Positions 55,844 to 62,596 of a stretch of DNA of 62,596 nucleotides are shown one piece after another. Below the pieces are notes generated by a model that was given only the letters and a program-made list of their open reading frames with translations, had not been told where the DNA came from and searched no databases. Each line of letters begins with the position of its first letter. Position 1 is the first letter of the stretch. This stretch comes from Symploca sp. SIO2C1 (GTDB lineage Bacteria; Cyanobacteriota; Cyanobacteriia; Cyanobacteriales; Coleofasciculaceae). The stretch lies in assembly GCA_010692635.1 (NCBI GenBank), contig JAAHGL010000029.1, positions 1 through 62,596 on the forward strand, given 5' to 3'. Position numbers and translations under genes: made by a program.

Positions 55844-57359
55844 GGGTCGCGACTTTTCCAATTATGAGGGTAGACCAGTTGAATTTGCTTATGAGGTTTT
55901 AGAGATTCCCTACCTGACGCCAGATGTGGTTGCTATTCTCCATAGTGTGCGCGATAACAAGGTTACTAATGTACAAGCATCACACGGCATAGGGAAATCT
56001 CATGTATCGGGTAGTGTGCTAATACCTTACTGGGTGTTTGCTGTACAGGGGTTGTGTATCACTACAGCACCTACTGAGAGGCAAGTGAAGCAGATTCTGT
56101 GGAGTGAGGCTCGGAAAAGCTATGGACTCAACAAGTATAAGTTTGGTGGGCGTTCGGGAGAGCTATTTATTAAACTCAATGAGGATGCTAGAGCATTTGG
56201 CTTTACCTCCAGGAGTACAGACTCTAATGGTTTCCAGGGTATCCACAAGGATAAGTTGCTGCTGATAGAGGATGAGGCTTGTGGTATTTCCCCAGAGATT
56301 GATGAGGGTGCTGATTCCTGTTTGGTGGGAAGTAACAACCGGATGCTAAGGATTGGCAACCCATTAGCTGATGGGACACCCTTTGCTCAAGCCTGTAAGC
56401 GATCGCATATTAGAATTCCCGCCTGGACTCATCCTAATGTGGCATGGGCATATCGAGAGGAATCCGATGGCATTCACAGGATTAAGCCAGAGTTGCAAGA
56501 GTATCTATTGGATGATCAAGGGAAAATGCTAGATAGGGAGAATTGGGGGAAAACGGCACGAGCAACAAGGTCAGAATATTTAGCTCGTCTTGGAGCCTTT
56601 GAGATTAAGGGAGCTATTTCGGTAGAGTGGATTGAGAATGCCAGGATTAAGTATGGGGAGGGCAGTGCCTTCTGGGAATCACGGGTAGAGGCAAGGTTCC
56701 CTCTCGATTCTGGACAGTCTATCATCCCTCGTCGCTATTTCCTCATGGCAAGGGTCAAGTTTGACCAGCTTACACCATCAGAATGGAGCGGGAAGCTGAA
56801 GCGTCACAAACCTCGGTATGGATTAGATGTAGGGGATGGTGGAGATGATCATGCTTTATCCCGCTGGCAGGGTTCGGTATTATGGTCTGTGCGATCGCAA
56901 CCAACATTAGGTGATGAACTTGATACAGGTAGAGCCGCTGCTATGGTGACTGCTAATATCAAGCAGCATGGAGCAGGTGCTGTTGGGGTTGATAACGTTG
57001 GGGTAGGTGCTGGAGCCCTTGACATTATCAAGAGAGAGCGTGTTTATGCTAGGGGTATCCGCTGGGGATTGGCAGCTAAAGACAAAGAGCGCTTTGCTAA
57101 CCTCAAGGCTGAACAGTTTTGGCAAGTGAGAGAAGCGCTGGAGAAAAGGGAACTAGCGATCGCGCCATTGGATGATTATGAGGAGGAACTGATGGAGGAT
57201 TGGGCTAATACTTTCTATGAGGAAACAGCCAGGGGTCAGATTAAAATTGAGGATAAAGCTAAAACCAAACAAAGATTAGGAAGAAGTCCTAATTGTGGAG
57301 ATGCTGCTATCTATGGATATCATGCCTCACCACCAATCAATCCGTTGCTCCTTACCTAA
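55743..57359 (+). CDS. Terminase large subunit
   Basis: About 538 residues from the ATG at 55743 (the start is uncertain within the overlap). ATPase: VQASHGIGKSHV as Walker A (79-86), then LLLIEDEA as Walker B (162-169). Nuclease: YGLDVGDGGDDHAL and AVGVDNVGVGAGALDIIK supply acidic residues of the RNase H-like domain. It powers DNA packaging and cuts concatemers. Dispersed palindrome copy 6 starts one base after its stop codon. Confidence 0.85.
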   Translation: MRHLSKNGSTPRKVALTPKTVAILRRNSLERKSKGRDFSNYEGRPVEFAYEVLEIPYLTPDVVAILHSVRDNKVTNVQASHGIGKSHVSGSVLIPYWVFAVQGLCITTAPTERQVKQILWSEARKSYGLNKYKFGGRSGELFIKLNEDARAFGFTSRSTDSNGFQGIHKDKLLLIEDEACGISPEIDEGADSCLVGSNNRMLRIGNPLADGTPFAQACKRSHIRIPAWTHPNVAWAYREESDGIHRIKPELQEYLLDDQGKMLDRENWGKTARATRSEYLARLGAFEIKGAISVEWIENARIKYGEGSAFWESRVEARFPLDSGQSIIPRRYFLMARVKFDQLTPSEWSGKLKRHKPRYGLDVGDGGDDHALSRWQGSVLWSVRSQPTLGDELDTGRAAAMVTANIKQHGAGAVGVDNVGVGAGALDIIKRERVYARGIRWGLAAKDKERFANLKAEQFWQVREALEKRELAIAPLDDYEEELMEDWANTFYEETARGQIKIEDKAKTKQRLGRSPNCGDAAIYGYHASPPINPLLLT

Positions 57360-57360
57360 C

Positions 57361-57376
57361 GACCGATAATTGGTCA
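57361..57376. promoter_or_regulatory. Dispersed palindrome copy 6 (GACCGATAATTGGTCA)
   Basis: Matches copy 1 over 16 bases, with C instead of T in the first position. It lies between the terminase and the next gene, followed by a TAATGAG heptamer array (57383-57409). Confidence 0.7.
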
Positions 57377-57482
57377 TGGGAAAATGAGTAATGAGTAATG
57401 AGTAATGAGTTTATATGCGCACATCTTTCCTCTTGTTAGTGATTTTAGCAAAAAGTAAACGATAATGTAGTATTCAAGGACA

Positions 57483-57887
57483 ATGTTTACCGACATAACG
57501 ACAGCCCTTGCGATCGCTAAATCTAACCTTGGTGTAACTGACACCTCAAAGGATGCTGAAATAACAGCTATTTTGACTGCTTCAGCTGGTACTGATAGTA
57601 CAGGAACTACTAATTATCGACCTTACTTAGTAGCAGCTTACTTCTTGCCCTTGTGGAGTGCAATCTCGCGATCGCAGCTTATAGAAGGAGATGGGGCAAA
57701 GTGGTTAAAACCAGAGGAATTAACTCCAATAATCACCTCACTACTTACCTTGCAAGAATCAGCTGATTGTGGGTTGAAAATTGACCAGTGTTGGCAGACG
57801 AATACGCTTAGGCAGCGGCTCAACTGTGGCTGTAAGGCGGAAACTGGTAATATTGTAACAGGATTGTTAGGAGCAGGTGTGATATGA
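57483..57887 (+). CDS. Uncharacterised protein of the head module
   Basis: 134 residues. TALAIAKSNLGVTDTSKDAEITAILTAS is the type of helical N-terminus seen in small head-tail connector proteins. PYLVAAYFLPLWSAISRSQLIEGDGAKW follows; the C-terminus has several Cys residues (CGLKIDQCW, LNCGCKAE). It lies between terminase and portal genes. A connector or completion role is plausible but unproven. Confidence 0.5.
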   Translation: MFTDITTALAIAKSNLGVTDTSKDAEITAILTASAGTDSTGTTNYRPYLVAAYFLPLWSAISRSQLIEGDGAKWLKPEELTPIITSLLTLQESADCGLKIDQCWQTNTLRQRLNCGCKAETGNIVTGLLGAGVI

Positions 57888-57898
57888 ATGAAGAATGT

Positions 57899-57920
57899 TG
57901 GCGTAGCCTCTCGTAGAGAA
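57899..57920. repeat. Interspersed palindromic repeat, copy 2
   Basis: Same unit as 5129-5150, again preceded by GAATGTT and followed by an ATTCTAA heptamer array (57930-57958), directly before the portal gene. Confidence 0.8.
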
Positions 57921-57960
57921 GAAAAAACAATTTCTAAATTCTAAATTCTAAATTTTTCCC

Positions 57961-59829
57961 ATGAGTGAACTTCGCACTGATTCTGAGGGTTTATTTAGAG
58001 CATTTGCTGCTCTGGCCAATCCTTATACTGGGATTGGAACAAGCCGCTCCAAAACAGAGAATGTCCAAGTTAATATAGGAAAGTCTCGCCTCAACCGAAA
58101 TTCTTTAGAAGCTTTACCTTACCGGGATGAGTTACTCAGGAAAGCTGTTTGTTTATATCCTGAATGTGCTGCCAAAGCTTGGTTTAAATTGGCAATAGCT
58201 AATAACAAATCTGGTGATAATCTCCCTGATTTAATGATGGAATATATAGCCGAATTAGGCAACAGGGAGGACAAAACTCAAGAAGAAGATGAAGCAGAAA
58301 TTTATGGTGCTAATGATGCTTTTCCGATTGCAGCTATTCTAGCCCGTCAGTTTGGCAAAGCTTATATCTTAATTGGTATTGATGACGGTAAGGAATTTAG
58401 TGAACCCGTAGATAAAAATAATATTAAATCTGTGAGGTGGTTACAGGTTTACGATTGTTGGGAACTATATCCAGATTGGGGGAATAACAGGACTAGACAA
58501 CCATTATTCTACCGTCTCTATTCTCACACATCAGACCAACAATATGGAGAAAAAATCCACAAGTCTCGAATCCTACCTTTTTGGGGAAACAGAATCTATA
58601 GTCGCCGTAATCACTTCAGGACTGGACTAAATGACGACGGCGTGAGTGTGATCCAAAGTATGTACGATGCTTACGTTGATTGGCTCCAAGGCATTAAGGC
58701 GGGTTCTGCGATGCTGGCTGATTACGATGTGTTCACCCTTGGTATGAAGGGATTAGGAGAGAGGCTTCTACAAGACCAGGAGGAGGGAACCAATAAAGGA
58801 GAGCAGCAGATCATCAAACGCTCCCTTGCTTTGGATATGGGTAAGTCTGTGGTTCGGGGTATTTACTACGATTTGGAAAATGAGGAGCCAGGGAGTGTGA
58901 ACCGTTCCTACGGTGGTGCTAAGGACATTATGGAATCCTTGGAAAATCGTTGGGCGGCGGTGTCAGGTATTCCCAAGTTTAAGTTGTTTGGGGAGATAGG
59001 GAGCCAGGGATTAACCAATAATCAAGGGTTAGCGATGCGATCGGAATGGGCAATTTTGGTACAGGATTATGCTCATGGTTGGGTTAGTAATCTGCGGAAG
59101 TTGCTAACCTATACTTTTTTGGCTAAGGATTCCCCATCAAAAGGCAAGCTTCCTGAACTATGGGATATTGAAGTGCCCTTCGACCTGCAACTAACTGATA
59201 GTGAGAGGATGGAATATGAAAAGTTAGCAGCTGAGCGATCGAAGATTTTAACAGAAATTGGAGCGATCGCACCAGAAGAAGTACGCACCGGCTATGAAGG
59301 TTCCCAGTTTTCTTCACATTATGTTTTGTCTGAGAAGGGAGAATCTGATAGAGAGGATATGATAGAACAGCGGAACGAAGTTCGGACAGATGATGCTGCG
59401 ACCGTACAACGGATTATTGAGTGGAATGGACTGAAGATAGGACTGCAATATCTTCCCTTTCAGTTACGCCACGGCAAAATGCTGCCTGTCGGCTATGGAC
59501 ATATCCAGAAGACTAAGGGTGCTGATGGTATGGCATTGGATGTCTATGTGGGGACTAAGCTGAACTCACCAAAGATATTTGCGATCTCACAGATGATTGA
59601 TGGAAAATTCGATGAGGAGAAACTCTTCATTGGTGTCGAGTCAAAGTCCGAAGCTGAGGCGATTTACAAACAGATAATGCCAGAAGAGTTTTTTGGTGGC
59701 ATTAGGGAAGTGATGAGATCTCAAATAGAAATCAGGAATGATTCAGATAGATTGCTTACTGACGAGGAATGGGAGCAGCTGGCGACGGTGACAGCGGCAG
59801 ATTTTATGGAAGTAGCAACGGAGTTGTAG
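57961..59829 (+). CDS. DUF1073-type portal protein with C-terminal pyrophosphatase-like domain
   Basis: 622 residues. Residues 1-440 follow the DUF1073 portal pattern (AYILIGIDDG, WELYPDWGNN, HKSRILPFWGNRIYS, ENRWAAVSGIPKFKLFGE, MRSEWAILVQDYAHGWVSNLRKLLTY). The dodecameric portal is the DNA gate of the capsid. From about 495 the C-terminus resembles the phage inorganic-pyrophosphatase-like (InPase) domain: LPVGYGHIQKTKGADGMALDVYVG with the D-rich GADG/D motif and FDEEKLFIG. Such fusions occur in some phages; this domain may serve structural or nucleotide-related roles. Confidence 0.75.
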   Translation: MSELRTDSEGLFRAFAALANPYTGIGTSRSKTENVQVNIGKSRLNRNSLEALPYRDELLRKAVCLYPECAAKAWFKLAIANNKSGDNLPDLMMEYIAELGNREDKTQEEDEAEIYGANDAFPIAAILARQFGKAYILIGIDDGKEFSEPVDKNNIKSVRWLQVYDCWELYPDWGNNRTRQPLFYRLYSHTSDQQYGEKIHKSRILPFWGNRIYSRRNHFRTGLNDDGVSVIQSMYDAYVDWLQGIKAGSAMLADYDVFTLGMKGLGERLLQDQEEGTNKGEQQIIKRSLALDMGKSVVRGIYYDLENEEPGSVNRSYGGAKDIMESLENRWAAVSGIPKFKLFGEIGSQGLTNNQGLAMRSEWAILVQDYAHGWVSNLRKLLTYTFLAKDSPSKGKLPELWDIEVPFDLQLTDSERMEYEKLAAERSKILTEIGAIAPEEVRTGYEGSQFSSHYVLSEKGESDREDMIEQRNEVRTDDAATVQRIIEWNGLKIGLQYLPFQLRHGKMLPVGYGHIQKTKGADGMALDVYVGTKLNSPKIFAISQMIDGKFDEEKLFIGVESKSEAEAIYKQIMPEEFFGGIREVMRSQIEIRNDSDRLLTDEEWEQLATVTAADFMEVATEL

Positions 59830-60026
59830 GGAATGAAGAATTTAGAATTTAGAATTTAGAATGAGTGGTATCGCACTTAATCAATCAAGGTTACAGCAAC
59901 CATTACTTATTTTGTGGTTAATGTGGATTGGTGGGCAAAAAGGGGTAGTTTATCAGTCCAATGGTTGAATATATTTGGTTTGCCCACCCTATTGGCTTAT
60001 GTCGTGTATGAGTTTTAATACTCATA

Positions 60027-61535
60027 TTAAGCACATAGATTCAACCCAAAAAGCTCTGCGAAGGATTTACCTATAATATCCGCTTCAAAGACTGGCAGCG
60101 ATCGTAGTCTTTTACACAAGAGCGACGAGGATTTTCGTTCCAAACTTCTAGCAAGTTTATCAAGTCGGATAGCATCTGTATTACTGATCTCATGTTGTAG
60201 TACGTCATCGGTTGTTACGGCACCCCGCAGAATCGGGCGCAGCAAGTCGATCGAACTTCTGCGTACATCGCCATCCCGTATCAGCAAGGTAAGTATTTCA
60301 CCTCGGAATTGATCGACAAAATCCGTTATCATTCGGCCACGTCTGGAAGTAGAGAGCCTTGCTTGGACATCACGCGCTAGCCCTGTGTTGATTCGAGTAG
60401 ATGCTTTTGCCCGTCGTTCTCGCTCATTAAAAACCGTTGCTGCAACGAAGTTATTCATCGCCCCATCATTTTCATCTTCGGCCAGAGCATCGAGGTACGC
60501 CGCAAAACCACCACTGCAAAGTGTGTCAAGATCAAGGGCATTAAATACATTGCCAATCTTGCAAGCTACACCCCAGTTATTGGGGCCAGCATCATTACCT
60601 GCAAAATAAAGCCCAACCACTGGATTCAACACTGAATCTGGGTTTGGTTTAAATACTAATGAACCAGAATCACCTTTAATAGCAAAATTCGTACCCTTTT
60701 CCTTTGGCTCGATACGAATCAGATCACCCCAAATTGTTTCCTGCCAAACACCATTAATGCGAAAATCAAATATGTAACAGCCGTCAAAATGAGTGACTAC
60801 TCCTTCGGTCAAGCCAGAATTTTGCCCAAACTTCTGGACTTCGTCCCCCTCTACAACAGTATCGATGACATAGATGGCTGGCCCGATATCCAACACTGTC
60901 AGATCTAAGAGATCTGTATTGTCTGGTGAGCCGATTGCTGCATCGGCTAGGTTGCAATCAGCTGGAGTTGGATTATTGGGTATTGGCAGGATTGATGCAG
61001 CTCTTTTGACTTGACCAATTCGGTCTTTGCCATAGAAGCCACCATCAACAGTTCCTGGCTGGATAATTTCTGCACCCACATCCATGCCAAAGACATGAGC
61101 ATTGCTGAGCATTACTATGGTCTCGTCGGTCTTATCCCATACCCATCCACCTAATGTTCCATTCCCACCCGCACTCGAAGAACAACTAGAGCCACCTGGA
61201 ACAGGTCGAAGGGTGCTTTCAGGATCATCCATATGTAACTGTCCACGAGGAGCCTCAATCACATCTGTTGGCACACTGATTTCAGTTGTTCCATCAGGGG
61301 TGAGTATGCACAGTGTTGTCGGCACACGTCGTTGGACAGGAACTTCCTCAATCGGTAGTTTACAGGCTGTGAAGACACACAGCGCCATTTGGTCGGTGTA
61401 TTTACCCTTAATACGCTTTCGGCCAATCGCGAAACCGTAAACGCCATAAAGTTGGAACGGATTGGTACGTAAAAAACTTGGGAGAAACTGTTGCAGTGCA
61501 GCAGTTTCTAATCTCGCTTTATCTGAAATTGACAT
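60027..61535 (-). CDS. Trypsin-like (S1-type) serine protease
   Basis: 502 residues with a complete triad: H147 in VMLSNAHVFG, D198 in CNLADAAIGS and S290 in AIKGDSGSLVF. The N-terminal 100 residues and a C-terminal region of about 160 (helical, Arg-rich) are not recognised. No signal peptide. It lies on the opposite strand between portal and DUF2213 genes, which is not a usual place for a phage maturation protease, so it is more likely acquired cargo. Intergenic gaps on both sides contain heptamer repeats. Confidence 0.8.
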   Translation of the reverse strand: MSISDKARLETAALQQFLPSFLRTNPFQLYGVYGFAIGRKRIKGKYTDQMALCVFTACKLPIEEVPVQRRVPTTLCILTPDGTTEISVPTDVIEAPRGQLHMDDPESTLRPVPGGSSCSSSAGGNGTLGGWVWDKTDETIVMLSNAHVFGMDVGAEIIQPGTVDGGFYGKDRIGQVKRAASILPIPNNPTPADCNLADAAIGSPDNTDLLDLTVLDIGPAIYVIDTVVEGDEVQKFGQNSGLTEGVVTHFDGCYIFDFRINGVWQETIWGDLIRIEPKEKGTNFAIKGDSGSLVFKPNPDSVLNPVVGLYFAGNDAGPNNWGVACKIGNVFNALDLDTLCSGGFAAYLDALAEDENDGAMNNFVAATVFNERERRAKASTRINTGLARDVQARLSTSRRGRMITDFVDQFRGEILTLLIRDGDVRRSSIDLLRPILRGAVTTDDVLQHEISNTDAIRLDKLARSLERKSSSLLCKRLRSLPVFEADIIGKSFAELFGLNLCA

Positions 61536-61975
61536 GATCTAACCTTGAAAATGGTTTTCGGAGAAACTAGTTAGGATACTTCACTGGCGCTCTTAACTTA
61601 AGAGTATGTAGTAATGGTTGAGTTCTTGACATTATCCGTATCCGTAGGGGTACTCTTCATTCACATGACCGATCAATTTTGGAGATGCGTCGATATTAGG
61701 AATTACTGAAAACTGCTTTATGTGAGGGTAATGGTTTGTTTGCGCACACTTTTACTATTATTAATAATGTTAGCAATTAATCGTTGCGATTGCAATTAAT
61801 CGGGGGATAACTGGACTGGCATCTTGCCAGTTCCACATAAATTCTCTTTGCTGTTTTGGGAAGAGTGCTCATTCTTGTTTTTAGGCAAGAAAAACTCTTG
61901 TGCCTCCTGCCTCCTGCCTCCTGCCTTCTAATGCTTATTACTCATTACTCATTAGAGTTGTGGTAGCCTGAAGGG
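61536..61975. other. 440-bp gap with repeats
   Basis: GCAATTAATCG occurs twice (about 61770-61801). A GCCTCCT array lies at 61900-61927, and ATTACTC units at 61931-61955. No gene was seen. Promoter of the leftward protease gene probably lies near 61540-61600. Confidence 0.5.
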
Positions 61976-62530
61976 ATGAGTTTACTACGCTTAGACAAAT
62001 ACACCCCTTTGCCGTGGGAGAAGAAAGCGGATGGCAGATACTGGACTCACATCACCCTAGGGGAGGTGGGTGTTCCTTTGACGTATCTTTCTCCAGATGA
62101 GAATGGTAAAGTTCAAAAGCGAGTAGAGGTTGTTACTGAAGAAGGCTTGCTCAATGATGAGTCGGTGCGTTCAGTCGTTGGTTTGCCGATTATTCTTACC
62201 CACCCCAAGAGTCGCCGCTATAATCTCAACCGCGATGGTTTAAAGGTTGGGCATTTGCTGGGAACAGTTGGCAGGGAAGATGGCAAGCTGATTGCTGAAG
62301 CTATCATTGATGATTACCGAGGGGTGGAAATTATCGATCGCTTGCTGGCAGAAGGGAAAACTCCAGAAGCTAGCTCTAGCTATTTGTTGAAGGATTTGAG
62401 AGAGCGAGATGATGGGGTTTTTGAGCAAATCAGATGGCTATATGATCATATAGCAGCACCACTCCTACCAGGATACTGCTGGCGAATGGGGGGTATGACC
62501 CCCCATAACAAATGCCGTACACAACCTTGA
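61976..62530 (+). CDS. DUF2213 phage protein, apparently truncated
   Basis: 184 residues. YWTHITLGEVGVPLTYLSP, SVVGLPIILTHPKS and KTPEASSSYLLKDL follow the DUF2213 pattern (prohead protease/scaffold-type), and FEQIRWLYDHIAAPLLPG approaches the point where the family usually continues with a basic GRAG motif. Instead the reading frame diverges and stops at 62530, far shorter than the normal 350 or so residues. A frameshift, a sequence error or a natural split is possible. A perfect hairpin begins in its last codons. Confidence 0.65.
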   Translation: MSLLRLDKYTPLPWEKKADGRYWTHITLGEVGVPLTYLSPDENGKVQKRVEVVTEEGLLNDESVRSVVGLPIILTHPKSRRYNLNRDGLKVGHLLGTVGREDGKLIAEAIIDDYRGVEIIDRLLAEGKTPEASSSYLLKDLRERDDGVFEQIRWLYDHIAAPLLPGYCWRMGGMTPHNKCRTQP

Positions 62531-62566
62531 AGATACTTTTGAGTAGAGTAATCGAAATCTTCAAGG
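62525..62566. terminator. 10-bp perfect inverted repeat at the end of the DUF2213 gene
   Basis: CCTTGAAGAT (62525-62534) and ATCTTCAAGG (62557-62566) are exact complements with a 22-base loop. It overlaps the stop codon and precedes a possible new ATG at 62568 (TLHPQEHW) that runs off the window. Confidence 0.5.
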
Positions 62567-62596
62567 TATGACACTGCATCCACAAGAACACTGGGA

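Noticed and set aside
55139-59401. Shared 14-mer GTTCGGACAGATGA as a recombination junction (55139 and 59388)
   Set aside because: A 14-base match within 62 kb is expected by chance several times.

Overview
The window looks like cyanobacterial DNA. GCGATCGC (HIP1-type) octamers occur throughout, inside and between genes. Most intergenic gaps carry the short tandem heptamer repeats common in filamentous cyanobacteria (families reading GCCTCCT, TCATTAC, ATTCTAA and GGGTGTR). Most of the window is one large tailed-phage genome or phage-plasmid. A contractile-tail block lies at the left (135-6188: sheath, tube, chaperone with a -1 frameshift, tape measure, gpU-like protein, gpD-like hub). The packaging and head block lies at the right (55259-62530: terminase small and large subunits, portal, DUF2213 protein). 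Because the head genes run off the right edge and the tail genes begin at the left edge, the order makes best sense for a circular element cut between capsid and tail sheath.

Layout. 6.2-16.3 kb holds cargo: a membrane pentapeptide-repeat protein and a 2248-residue RTX calcium-binding protein. 16.4-20.2 kb is a leftward operon: coiled-coil/SAP protein, an N-terminally short C5 cytosine methyltransferase, a gene of unknown function, a tail-fibre-like protein and a tyrosine integrase. 20.4-22.3 kb is a second leftward operon with a Rad52-type annealing protein. Both operons carry the same 17-bp palindrome at their heads. 22.3-23.1 kb is a non-coding, repeat- and hairpin-rich stretch in front of a primase-like replication protein (23.1-25.0 kb) and resembles an origin. 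26-36 kb holds small phage or plasmid genes: HTH-like proteins, an IF-2-N-like protein, a membrane coiled-coil pair, a PD-(D/E)XK-like protein, a RadD-like helicase and an RHH/HNH pair.

Three further blocks follow. 36.9-46.3 kb is a GC-richer four-gene operon of three related beta-rich proteins around a subtilisin-like (S8) protease with no visible export signal. 46.4-50.8 kb has a ParB-like/Dam-like fusion, a DUF932 protein and a four-helix-bundle gene between two copies of a repeat element. 51.1-55.1 kb is a distinctly AT-rich four-gene cassette: DUF6884/YaaA-like protein, B12-type radical SAM enzyme, TGT/DpdA-like transglycosylase, and a HAD phosphatase fused to a kinase-like domain. It has tandem operator-like repeats in front and an intrinsic terminator behind.

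The strongest candidate for an undescribed system is the 51.1-55.1 kb cassette, read here as a nucleobase-modification pathway. The S8-protease operon is second. A 17-bp palindrome (consensus TGACCRATWATTGGTCA) recurs at least six times at gene boundaries between 22.4 and 57.4 kb and probably marks a phage-wide regulatory or partition circuit. All functional assignments come from reading the sequence; no database search was possible.
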